Positions 1 through 7,138 of a DNA stretch of 37,032 bases are shown here, in pieces (the first letter of the stretch is position 1; each line of letters begins with the position of its first letter). The notes beneath the pieces were generated by a model. That model did no database searches. It worked only from the letters and a program-made list of their open reading frames with translations, and was not told the origin of the DNA. A program made the translations under genes and the position numbers. Origin of the DNA: Candidatus Krumholzibacteriota bacterium (GTDB lineage: Bacteria > Krumholzibacteriota > Krumholzibacteriia > LZORAL124-64-63); contig JAJRWA010000225.1 in the NCBI GenBank assembly GCA_024277025.1, positions 1-37,032 of the forward strand, written 5' to 3'.

Positions 1-1
1 A

Positions 2-1288
2 ACCGGAGCGGCGCCCAACGAGCGGATCCAGTTGGAATACCTCATCAGCCGGCAGCAGCAGCGGGTGGACGAGGTCACGGTGTTTGCCGGCCAGCACCTG
101 CAGACCATGGCCGACCTCGGCCTGGATGTGACGCAGGCCCGCGCCACCTACCGCCAGGTGCTGCAGGAACGGGCCGATGAGTTGGTGGGACGCATCCTGT
201 TGGCGACCGAGCGCATCAAGGTCTTTCAGTTCCAGTTGAAGGACCAGACCGGTGACGCGGACCTGACCCTGCTGGTCAGTGCCACCAAGAGCAGCCTCAG
301 CACCAACACGGGGAGTTTGGAAACACTGGTCGGTCTCATGGATCAGGTCGGCATTTCAACCCACGAATACCGTACGCAGTTGCTTGCCGTGACCCAGGAT
401 CTGGCCTCCGGCATTCTGGATGTGCGGGTCACCGCGACCCTGCTGCGCCGGTTCTGGCTGCAGACCAGCCACTGGGTCGTCAGCAACGGGCCGACCTACC
501 TGGTCAAGTTCCTGATCTTCATTGTGATCATATTTGCCGGGCGCCTGCTGGCCAAACTGGTGCACAAGGCCGTGGACAAGAGCCTGGGGCGGGCGCGGAT
601 CGATATTTCGCAGCTGCTGCGGCGCACGATTGTTTCGTCAGCCCACAATGTGGTGGTGGGGCTGGCCCTGATGATCGCCCTGTCCCAACTGGGACTGAAT
701 CTGGGACCGTTACTCGCTGGCTTCGGTGTCGTCGGCTTCATCCTTGGTTTTGCCATGCAGGACAGCCTGTCGAATTTCGCCTCGGGCCTGATGATTCTTT
801 TCTACCGGCCCTACGACGTGGGGGACCTGGTGGATATCAGCGGTGTCTTCGGCAAGGTCGAGCACATGAGCCTGGTCTCGACCAGTATCCTGACCCTGGA
901 CAACCAGAAGCTGGTCGTGCCCAACAGCAAGATCTGGGGCGACGTGATCAAGAACGTGACCGACCAGCACATCCGGCGGGTGGACATGGTCTTCGGGATC
1001 GGCTACAGCGACGACATTCCCAAGGCTGAAGAGGTCCTGGCCGCCATCCTGGCCGAGCACGACAAGGTGCTGGACCGGCCTGAGCCCATGGTCAGGCTGC
1101 ACGAATTGAATGACTCGTCAGTGGATTTCGTGGTGCGGCCCTGGGTCAAGACCGCGGACTACTGGGATGTGTACTGGGATGTGACCCGGGCGGTGAAGAT
1201 GCGCTTCGACGCCGAGGAAATCTCGATACCCTTCCCGCAGCGGGACGTGCATATCTACAACGAGGACCAGCCTGCCGAGGAGTCCTGA
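2..1288 (+). CDS. MscS-family mechanosensitive channel, 5' end outside window
   Basis: The reading frame is open from the window edge, so the gene probably starts upstream; the first possible start inside is a TTG at 32. The visible part opens with a helical, charged stretch of about 150 residues. A membrane helix follows (about residues 153-175 counted from the TTG), then a second helix and the pore-lining TM3-like segment with GFGVVGFILGFAMQDSLSNFASG (about 230-252). The MscS beta domain comes next (FYRPYDVGDLVDI, VPNSKI), then the alpha/beta C-terminal domain ending near IPFPQRDVHIY. In this family the channel opens under membrane tension to release solutes on osmotic downshock. The long N-terminal extension resembles larger MscS homologues rather than minimal MscS. 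It converges on the next gene, 21 bases away. The family is secure; the subtype is not. Confidence 0.9.
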   Translation, partial: TGAAPNERIQLEYLISRQQQRVDEVTVFAGQHLQTMADLGLDVTQARATYRQVLQERADELVGRILLATERIKVFQFQLKDQTGDADLTLLVSATKSSLSTNTGSLETLVGLMDQVGISTHEYRTQLLAVTQDLASGILDVRVTATLLRRFWLQTSHWVVSNGPTYLVKFLIFIVIIFAGRLLAKLVHKAVDKSLGRARIDISQLLRRTIVSSAHNVVVGLALMIALSQLGLNLGPLLAGFGVVGFILGFAMQDSLSNFASGLMILFYRPYDVGDLVDISGVFGKVEHMSLVSTSILTLDNQKLVVPNSKIWGDVIKNVTDQHIRRVDMVFGIGYSDDIPKAEEVLAAILAEHDKVLDRPEPMVRLHELNDSSVDFVVRPWVKTADYWDVYWDVTRAVKMRFDAEEISIPFPQRDVHIYNEDQPAEES

Positions 1289-1309
1289 CCGGGCGTCAGG
1301 CGGTTGTCC

Positions 1310-1930
1310 TCAATGCCGTGACCCGAGTGAGTCCGCACGGATGGTTCGCGTGGCCGATCCCATCTCCGGCGCCACGACCAGATAGGGCAGGAAGGCCTGT
1401 TCCATTTCCGTCAACACGCGCAATATCTGTGGGCTCAGCGTCTCGGCAAGAGTCGGGTCGGAGAAGGCCCACCGGCCCAGCTGGGCCAGCCGATTCCAGT
1501 AGTCCCACCAGTGACCGGAGTGCAGGGCGTAGCGGGCCTGCTGTGGGAATTTTCGTCGCCACGCCTGCGGCGAGAGGCCGCTGTAGTCGATTTCCGCCGC
1601 CGTAAGGGCGGCTGCCCGGTCGGTGATGATGGCGATGGCTTGCCAGGTTTGGGACGGGTCCGGGAAATCGTGGTCGATGCTCGCGAGCAGGTCCATGGTG
1701 GCGGAATCCGCCAGACAAGCGTGATGGCGTGCCGTGGTGACCAGACCCCAGCTGTAGGTGCCGTCAATGGGACCGAAGATGGCACCCGAGTAGGGCCCGT
1801 ACGTGTCGTCAGCCCACCGGTTGGGACCGCCGGCGGCTATGGTGCAGGTTGCCGACAACCCCCAGACCAAACCCAGCACCAGCGGCCAGCGGCTACGCCC
1901 GTGTCGGATGCCATTCATCGTACGTTCCAC
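1310..1930 (-). CDS. exported protein of unknown function
   Basis: This protein of about 206 residues has a basic N-terminus and a hydrophobic stretch (PLVLGLVWGLSATCTIAAG) that reads as a signal peptide. The rest is tryptophan-rich, mostly helical in appearance, with no motif I recognise. Two starts are possible. A GTG at 1930 has a GAGGA about six bases upstream. An ATG at 1918 has a weaker GGAA. I give the longer form, but both keep the signal peptide. It lies 21 bases downstream of the cysteine-rich secreted gene on the same strand, so the two may be cotranscribed. Codon use and the N-terminal export signal support a real gene; the function is unknown. Confidence 0.6.
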   Translation of the reverse strand: MERTMNGIRHGRSRWPLVLGLVWGLSATCTIAAGGPNRWADDTYGPYSGAIFGPIDGTYSWGLVTTARHHACLADSATMDLLASIDHDFPDPSQTWQAIAIITDRAAALTAAEIDYSGLSPQAWRRKFPQQARYALHSGHWWDYWNRLAQLGRWAFSDPTLAETLSPQILRVLTEMEQAFLPYLVVAPEMGSATRTIRADSLGSRH

Positions 1931-1951
1931 GGTCTGTCCTCATTTCCCGGT

Positions 1952-2914
1952 TCAACGGAACTGGCACTTTATTGCTCCCCAGGACCTGTCTTCGCTCCGG
2001 ACGGGGAGGTAAATGAGATCCCCGTACTCCCAGGCTATCTCATAGAAGAACGAAGGCGTCTTGTCCACAACGAACGGAATACAGGCCATTCGGGTCTCCG
2101 ACCACAGGTCAATGTTGTCTTGCCCTCCCTCCCAACATTGCCAGCCGCAGAGGGCGTGGGCCATGATCTTCTTGCCCCACGCGTAGTCGTAGATTCCGAC
2201 TATCTTGTCCGTATCGCCAGCCGGGTTTCCCGGTTGGCGTGCGGTTATGACAGAGTAGTCGTACGAGTCGTTCATGTACGCGAGTGAGGCCAGATAAACG
2301 GCGTTCCATCCCATGGCCCCATCGTTCACCGCGTCGCTTACATAGTCCCTGAATGTTGTCCAGTCCCCTTCACCGATCCCGTCTGGATATCCCAACTGGC
2401 CAAAGTTGATATTGTACTCAATATCGAGGTCTAAGCGCAGCTCGGATCCAACCAAATAGGCACCGGTGACCGTGGTCCAACTGCCGTCGTCGTTGTGATG
2501 GTAGCACATATCATCCGTGTTGAGATTCTGGCCGCATTCGTCAATGGTGCTCCTCAATGTGGACGCTTCGCCGCAAATCGTAAACGAAACCCAGTCGGTA
2601 CCGTGCCTTCGGCTTAGAGAAATCGTGTAGTGGTCAAAAAAGGCCTCGAAGAATGAAGGGGTTACCATACCGTTGCAGTTGTCTCCGTCCGCCGTGTCGA
2701 ATGGAGTCAGGAACCCCGGCCAATTGTCAGGCCATTGCGTGTCGAGGCACCCATCGCATTGTGTGCCCTGGCAATAGTCCCATTGCTGCCCAAGAACCGC
2801 TGCGTTGTATTTTCCCATGACCTGTACCTGGCACTCGGCCTGGGCCTCGCAAACGTTGAGATTGAGAGTCAGCCAACATGCTCCCAAAGTGACGAGTATA
2901 CGCCGGTATTTCAT
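1952..2914 (-). CDS. cysteine-rich secreted protein of unknown function
   Basis: The ATG at 2914 has a clear GGAAGAGG ribosome site and opens a signal peptide (MKYRRILVTLGACWLTLN..., probable cleavage after AQA). The 320-residue product has 12 cysteines after the signal, several in close pairs (CQGTQCDGC, CGWQC). That fits a disulfide-stabilised extracellular protein. Aromatic residues are common, and no catalytic motif is recognised. Base composition is lower than in the neighbours: bases 2581-2640 contain 28 G/C of 60, against 36 of 60 at 5221-5280 in the cytochrome gene. This may mean recent acquisition. An open frame continues upstream of 2914, but without a ribosome site or protein-like composition, so I did not extend it. 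Secretion is well supported; the role is unknown. Confidence 0.7.
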   Translation of the reverse strand: MKYRRILVTLGACWLTLNLNVCEAQAECQVQVMGKYNAAVLGQQWDYCQGTQCDGCLDTQWPDNWPGFLTPFDTADGDNCNGMVTPSFFEAFFDHYTISLSRRHGTDWVSFTICGEASTLRSTIDECGQNLNTDDMCYHHNDDGSWTTVTGAYLVGSELRLDLDIEYNINFGQLGYPDGIGEGDWTTFRDYVSDAVNDGAMGWNAVYLASLAYMNDSYDYSVITARQPGNPAGDTDKIVGIYDYAWGKKIMAHALCGWQCWEGGQDNIDLWSETRMACIPFVVDKTPSFFYEIAWEYGDLIYLPVRSEDRSWGAIKCQFR

Positions 2915-3274
2915 ACCCTCTTCCGTTCGTTGAAGGCCGTGTGGTCGCTCCGCGCAAGACGGACTCAATCCGCCTAGGTCCGCTGCGTGGGGTTGAACTG
3001 TCACCTGTCGTTGTCGGTGTGGCGTATCGCAATATGCGGGCCAGGAGGCATGGAGATTGCAACTATAGAAATACCAGCATGTTAAGCGATGTCTGTAGCT
3101 CCGTCCCTGCCCAGAATGTCCCAAATCCCACGGTGTGAGTGTCCCAGACGTCTGTCCCGGTCACAATCTGTCCCACCAATGGGACCGGCACCTGCGGTTC
3201 TCCGCCGCCAAAAGGCGCTTGAACTACGACTGAAGGAGAGTATTGCGTGATTGCGGGTCAGGCCAGAGGTTGTC
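2915..3274. other. 360-base non-coding region with clustered TGTCCC motifs
   Basis: No convincing gene is seen here. The left part holds the upstream region and ribosome site of the cysteine-rich gene. The right part has repeated TGTCCC(A) motifs at 3117, 3140, 3153 and 3169 on the plus strand and an inverted copy (TGGGAC) at 3180-3185. Another copy at 3282 lies just inside the oxyR 3' end. The pair at 3170-3185 forms GTCCCA-N4-TGGGAC. The cluster could be an operator array or the leftover end of a mobile element; I cannot tell which. Confidence 0.4.
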
Positions 3275-4180
3275 TCAAGAGTGTCCCACTGCGGACGGCA
3301 GGTGGGCCTGGATGCTCTGAGCGAGCAACCGGGCCGACTCGGCGCCGGCAAATCGCCGCCGCCAATATATAGCCACTTCGCGGTCCGGCCGGGGGCGGGC
3401 CAGTTTCCGGATCTCCAGCGGTGCGGGGGCCGTCTGCCTGTCGGTCACCGCCAGGGCCGGCAGCAGGGTGCAGCCCACGCCGGCGGCCACCATGCTGCGC
3501 AGCGTTTCCAGGCTGCTGGAGCGCAGCAGTTCCCGGGCCGCCGTACTGCCGATCCGGCAGAATTCCACCACCTGGTCACGCAGGCAGTGTCCCTCATCCA
3601 GCAACAACAGCTCTTCGCCGGCCAGATCGGCCAGGCGCACGGACCGGCGTCGGTGCAGGGCGTGTCCGGCGGGCACCGCCAGCAGGAACTCTTCCCGGTA
3701 CAGGGCCGCGTGGGACAGGCCCGTTTTGTCAACCGGCGGCGACATCAGGGCCGCGTCCAGTTCGCCCCGGTGCAACTGGCTCAGCAAGTCATCCGTCTTT
3801 GCCTCGACCAGATGCAGTGCCAACTCGGGCCAGTCGTGCCGCAGGCCCGGAATGATGTGCGGCAGCAGGTAGGGCCCGATGGTCGGGATGGCGCCCAGAC
3901 GGAAGACGCCGGTCAGGGGGGCATTGCCGGTGCGGGCCATCTGCTCCAGCCGGCGGGCTTCGCTCAGCACCAGGCGGGCCTGGTCGATCAACCGCTCCCC
4001 AATGCGTGTGGCCAACACGCCGTGTGGGCCGCGCTCGAACAGGGTCTGATCAAACTGGTCTTCCAGGCTGCGCAGGCCGGCACTGAGGGTGGGTTGGGTC
4101 ACGTGACAGGCGTCGGCGGCGCGGCCGAAGTGCAAGTGGTCGGCCACCGCGACAAGGTATTTGAGCTCCTGGATTGTCAT
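3275..4180 (-). CDS. oxyR: OxyR, peroxide-sensing LysR-type regulator
   Basis: This 301-residue LysR-family protein has an N-terminal winged helix-turn-helix (about residues 1-60, ELKYLVAVADHLHFGRAADACHV...) and a periplasmic-binding-like sensor domain from about residue 90. The sensor domain carries GHCLRDQ followed by a second cysteine, at residues 199 and 208. These are exactly the positions of the redox pair C199/C208 in E. coli OxyR, which form a disulfide on exposure to H2O2 and switch on transcription. The start ATG at 4180 gives the normal family length. It is divergent from dps across a 119-base gap that contains a probable OxyR box, so dps and oxyR itself are its likely targets. The assignment is strong. 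Confidence 0.93.
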   Translation of the reverse strand: MTIQELKYLVAVADHLHFGRAADACHVTQPTLSAGLRSLEDQFDQTLFERGPHGVLATRIGERLIDQARLVLSEARRLEQMARTGNAPLTGVFRLGAIPTIGPYLLPHIIPGLRHDWPELALHLVEAKTDDLLSQLHRGELDAALMSPPVDKTGLSHAALYREEFLLAVPAGHALHRRRSVRLADLAGEELLLLDEGHCLRDQVVEFCRIGSTAARELLRSSSLETLRSMVAAGVGCTLLPALAVTDRQTAPAPLEIRKLARPRPDREVAIYWRRRFAGAESARLLAQSIQAHLPSAVGHS

Positions 4181-4189
4181 GGTTTTATG

Positions 4190-4204
4190 ATAGAGAGAAT
4201 CTAT
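4190..4204. promoter_or_regulatory. candidate OxyR box between oxyR and dps
   Basis: The sequence is ATAG-N7-CTAT, the dimer half of the known OxyR consensus (two such dyads seven bases apart). It sits in the divergent oxyR-dps gap and ends at the first base of a possible dps -35 element. The second dyad is not conserved at the expected phase; only a CTAT at 4219-4222 is present. Regulation is therefore likely, but the binding mode is uncertain. Confidence 0.55.
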
Positions 4205-4232
4205 TGTTATGACAAGAACTATCGATTAGATA
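4204..4232 (+). promoter_or_regulatory. possible dps promoter
   Basis: TTGTTA (4204-4209) and TAGATA (4227-4232) are separated by 17 bases in an AT-rich stretch upstream of dps. The matches to the sigma-70 consensus are moderate (4/6 and 3/6), as expected for an activated promoter. The position directly after the ATAG-N7-CTAT dyad would allow OxyR to contact RNA polymerase. Confidence 0.35.
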
Positions 4233-4299
4233 AATATCCAAACCATGCTTATCATGTCTGCAAGCAAGAGAACAACCATTCAACCGAGAGGAAGCGGAC

Positions 4300-4743
4300 A
4301 TGAACAAGAATCAGGAAATAGCCCAGGCCGGTGCCAAGCTGTTGGCCGACACCTACGCCCTGTACCTCAAGACCCACAACTACCATTGGAACGTGACCGG
4401 GCCCATGTTCAACACCCTGCACACCATGTTCGAGGCCCAGTATGACGAGTTGGCCCTGGCGGTGGACGAGGTGGCCGAGCGCATCCGGACCCTGGGTGCC
4501 TACGCGCCGGGCAGCTTCTCGGAGTTCAGCGCGCTGACCGACATCGCCGAGGCTGTGCCGGGCACCAAGGCCGAGCAGATGATTGTTGAGCTGGCCGACG
4601 ACCAGATCAAGGTTTCGGACGCGGCGGCGGCGCTGGCCAGGGTGGCCGGCTCGGCGGGTGACGACGTGTCGACGGATCTGGGGATCCGGCGGCAGGAAGT
4701 GCACCAGAAGAACGCCTGGATGCTGCGGGCGCATCTGGGCTGA
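4300..4743 (+). CDS. dps: Dps, DNA-protecting ferritin-like protein
   Basis: This 147-residue four-helix-bundle protein is typical of the Dps family. The inter-subunit ferroxidase residues are visible as H29 (in HNYHWNVTG), H41 and E45 (LHTMFEAQ), and D56 and E60 (VDEVAERIR). E replaces the D found at the third position in E. coli Dps, which is common in the family. Dps dodecamers oxidise Fe(II) with H2O2, store the iron and shield DNA. The start is an ATG with GAGGAAG five to six bases upstream. Divergence from oxyR and the OxyR-like site suggest peroxide induction. A GC-rich hairpin follows the gene. Confidence 0.95.
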   Translation: MNKNQEIAQAGAKLLADTYALYLKTHNYHWNVTGPMFNTLHTMFEAQYDELALAVDEVAERIRTLGAYAPGSFSEFSALTDIAEAVPGTKAEQMIVELADDQIKVSDAAAALARVAGSAGDDVSTDLGIRRQEVHQKNAWMLRAHLG

Positions 4744-4767
4744 GACGAGCCGGGTAACGAGGGGAGC

Positions 4768-4804
4768 GGGGCCGGCAGCCGTGGGGTACCGGCCCCTTGT
4801 TATA
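4768..4804 (+). terminator. probable terminator after dps
   Basis: A perfect 8-bp stem (GGGGCCGG at 4768-4775 with CCGGCCCC at 4789-4796) has a 13-base loop and is followed by TTGTTATA. The U-tract is imperfect, so termination efficiency is uncertain. Confidence 0.5.
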
Positions 4805-4829
4805 TCCGACAAAAATTGTGTAATATACT
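4797..4829 (+). promoter_or_regulatory. possible promoter of the octaheme cytochrome gene
   Basis: TTGTTA (4797-4802) lies 18 bases from TAATAT (4821-4826), which overlaps TATACT (4824-4829, 5/6 to the -10 consensus). It is the only AT-rich stretch between dps and the cytochrome gene, which starts at 4975, leaving a leader of roughly 140 bases. Weak evidence. Confidence 0.3.
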
Positions 4830-4974
4830 GCAAAGACAGCGGTTGCCTAAATTGGATGAAAAGGTATGATTCAATTTGGTCTGGTGGTTGGCGGAGTCGC
4901 CGCCACGATCGATCGCCGGGCTGCGCAATCTGTCGCGCGTTTTCTTTGGCCTTCCCTGCTCGAAGGAGATTCCG

Positions 4975-6267
4975 ATGAAACTCATACTGTCTGGCCTGCT
5001 GGTCGGCGCTGTTCTGGGCTTGATGGTGCCTGGGCCGGCGCTTGGCGAGGATGCCTGCGTGGCCTGCCACATGAAAGTATCACCGGGCATGGTAAACGAC
5101 TGGTCCATCAGCCAACACGCCGAGAATGAGGTTGGCTGTGCCGACTGTCACGGCGATGCGCACTCCACGGCCGAGGACTATCTGAAAGCGGTGCTGCCGG
5201 ACGAACAGGTCTGCGGCGAGTGCCACGAAGAGCAGTTCGAGTCCTTCGCCAAGGGCAAACACAACCACGGCTGGACCGTGCTGAACGCCATCCCGGCCAC
5301 CCACTATGCGCCCGATGAATTGATCGAGGGCGGACGCGGCTGTGGCGGTTGTCACAACATGGGCATCAAGTCCGAGGCCCAGAAGCAGGACCAGCGGGAC
5401 AAGGGTTACCGCTACCAGAACAACTCCTGCGACGAGTGCCACACCCGGCACACGTTCGCCAAGAAGGAAGCCGCCGACCCGCACGCCTGTCAGCAGTGCC
5501 ACATGGGCTACGACCATCCCCAGTGGGAAATGTGGTCCAGTTCCAAACACGGGGAGCGGTACTTCGCCAAGCTGGCCGGCAACCTGCCCGAGAGTGCGTC
5601 GGCGCCGACTTGCCAGACCTGCCACCTGCCCGACGGCACCCATGAGAACCACACGGCGTGGGGTTTCCTAGGTGTGCGACTGCCATTGCCTGAGGATCCC
5701 CAGGCCGCGGCCGATCGGGTGACGATTCTCAAGGCGCTGGGCGTGCTGAACCCTGAGACCGGCGAGCCGACCGCCATCCTGGATGCGGTCAAGGCCGTGG
5801 ACATGGCGCGGCTGGACGAGGCGTCCTGGCAGAAGGAGCGGGACAAGATGTTGGCGATCTGTTCGCAGTGCCACTCGACCGCCTACGCCAAGGAGCAGCT
5901 GGACGCCGGCGACTCGATCCTGACCAAGGCCGACCGCCTGATGGCCGAGGCCATCGAGATCGTGGCGGGGCTGTACAAGGACGGCATCATCCAGAAGCCG
6001 GAGCAGTATCCGTTCAACTATCCCTTCATCCTGGCGCTGATGCACACCAACGGGTCGCAGTGGGACGAGAATCTGCAGGACTTGTCGTACATCGACCAGG
6101 TGCTGCTGCAGATGTATTTCAAGCACCGGATGCGGGCCTATCAGGGCTTCTTCCACGTCAACCCGGACTACGCCTATTGGTACGGCTGGAACATGATGAC
6201 CCAGGATCTGGGCGAGATCGTCGAACTGGACAAGTCCATGCGGGCCCAGCACGCGCTGCAGAAATAG
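4975..6267 (+). CDS. octaheme cytochrome c, hydroxylamine oxidoreductase (HAO) family
   Basis: The 430-residue exported protein starts at the ATG with AAGGAGA six bases upstream; the signal peptide ends around residue 24. Eight CxxCH heme sites begin at C28, C55, C80, C123, C152, C172, C213 and C296. The DHPQWEMWSSSKHG stretch after the sixth site and a helical C-terminal region of about 130 residues are HAO-like features. Family members oxidise hydroxylamine or hydrazine, or reduce nitrite, in the periplasm. All eight sites are CxxCH, which argues against the CxxCK-type nitrite reductases (NrfA, ONR). It is shorter than nitrifier HAO (about 550 residues). Several tyrosines lie in NPDYAYWYGW near the C-terminus; whether one is the P460 cross-linking tyrosine needs alignment. 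No partner cytochrome gene is adjacent, so the direction of catalysis is unknown. Confidence 0.8.
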   Translation: MKLILSGLLVGAVLGLMVPGPALGEDACVACHMKVSPGMVNDWSISQHAENEVGCADCHGDAHSTAEDYLKAVLPDEQVCGECHEEQFESFAKGKHNHGWTVLNAIPATHYAPDELIEGGRGCGGCHNMGIKSEAQKQDQRDKGYRYQNNSCDECHTRHTFAKKEAADPHACQQCHMGYDHPQWEMWSSSKHGERYFAKLAGNLPESASAPTCQTCHLPDGTHENHTAWGFLGVRLPLPEDPQAAADRVTILKALGVLNPETGEPTAILDAVKAVDMARLDEASWQKERDKMLAICSQCHSTAYAKEQLDAGDSILTKADRLMAEAIEIVAGLYKDGIIQKPEQYPFNYPFILALMHTNGSQWDENLQDLSYIDQVLLQMYFKHRMRAYQGFFHVNPDYAYWYGWNMMTQDLGEIVELDKSMRAQHALQK

Positions 6268-6290
6268 GCCTGGCTGATCAGGCAATAGAG

Positions 6291-6325
6291 CGGCGGGCCG
6301 TCCCGGGACAGCCCGCCGTTGTCTT
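6291..6325. terminator. terminator between the octaheme cytochrome and lipoprotein genes
   Basis: An 8-bp perfect stem (CGGCGGGC at 6291-6298, GCCCGCCG at 6311-6318) encloses a 12-base loop and is followed by TTGTCTTT on the plus strand. It lies between two convergent genes. The plus-strand T-rich tail makes it best suited to ending the cytochrome transcript. Confidence 0.65.
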
Positions 6326-6343
6326 TCCATCCCGCACCTGGCT

Positions 6344-7036
6344 CTACTTGTGCGCGCTCTTGACCATCTTCAGCAAGTCCGCTTCCATGGCCCGCGCCGT
6401 CTTCTCCGGTCCGGTCAGCTTGAAGAACAGACTGCCCTGGGGCCCTTCGATCACCACACCGACCAGCCGATAGCCCGGCAGCAGGGTCGTGGTGCCGCCC
6501 ATGGGCCGGCCGCCACCGGATTTGTAGGTGCCGTCCAGCGAGACGATGTGACCGGCCATGCCGTCGGTGGTGAAGGTGCCGCGCTCGGCGGCGGCGGCCG
6601 GGTCGCTGCCATCGGGCATGGTCATCTGGCCGATCCAGCGGCTGAGGTTGGCGTCGACACCGCCGCCGGAAGCCGGGCCGAAGTAGAAGACGTTCACCTC
6701 GCCCTGCTTGTCGTCACCGGCCACCGGGTCGGTCCGGTACTGGGCCTGCCGCATGCCGCTGGCGCCCAGGTCCTGCCAACTGCTCGGGACAGTGAAAGTG
6801 ACGCCGGCCAGGGTCGTTTGCCCGGCGGCGTGGGGGTGTTCGGCCTGTTGTGCCCCACCAGTGGGGTGTTCGGCGTGATTGGTATCGGTCATCGGAGCAG
6901 CGTCAGCCGCGTGCGAACCCGGAGCCTGCTGCTGGGTTTGCTGGTCGTCGGCGCCACAACCGGCACCGGCCAACATTCCCAGGGCAAGGGCCCCGACCAC
7001 GAAACGCAACCTCGCGATTTTGAGTATCATGTTCAT
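6344..7036 (-). CDS. putative lipoprotein with His-rich linker
   Basis: The start chosen is the ATG at 7036. It gives 230 residues and a lipoprotein-like signal (hydrophobic run ending LAGAGCG), so the cysteine is probably lipidated; the -3 position is not ideal. A low-complexity linker rich in Q, A, H and T follows (TNHAEHPTGG, AEHPHAAG), which could bind metal. Next comes a domain of about 140 residues beginning LAGVTFTVPSSWQ and ending in KMVKSAHK. It resembles small PsbP/DUF-type lipoprotein domains in general form, but I cannot name it. No good ribosome site precedes any of the candidate starts (TTG 7072, ATG 7036, ATG 7030). It converges on the cytochrome gene and is divergent from the acetyltransferase gene. 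Confidence 0.65.
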   Translation of the reverse strand: MNMILKIARLRFVVGALALGMLAGAGCGADDQQTQQQAPGSHAADAAPMTDTNHAEHPTGGAQQAEHPHAAGQTTLAGVTFTVPSSWQDLGASGMRQAQYRTDPVAGDDKQGEVNVFYFGPASGGGVDANLSRWIGQMTMPDGSDPAAAAERGTFTTDGMAGHIVSLDGTYKSGGGRPMGGTTTLLPGYRLVGVVIEGPQGSLFFKLTGPEKTARAMEADLLKMVKSAHK

Positions 7037-7138
7037 GTGCGGCAGAATAAGCGGTGTGCGGTTGTGGCGCAAGGTCGGGGTTGCGGCGCTTGTCCGCAGC
7101 GCTCATGATGGCGGCAAACCCCAACCCGGGAGCAGAGT

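Noticed and set aside
3075-3262. Open, protein-like reading on the minus strand across the TGTCCC cluster
   Set aside because: It is about 60 codons long with no usable start codon, is bounded by a stop just upstream, and its regular look comes from the repeated motif.
4208-4226. Second OxyR dyad next to 4190-4204
   Set aside because: At the expected position the bases do not match ATAG or CTAT; only an out-of-phase CTAT at 4219 is present.
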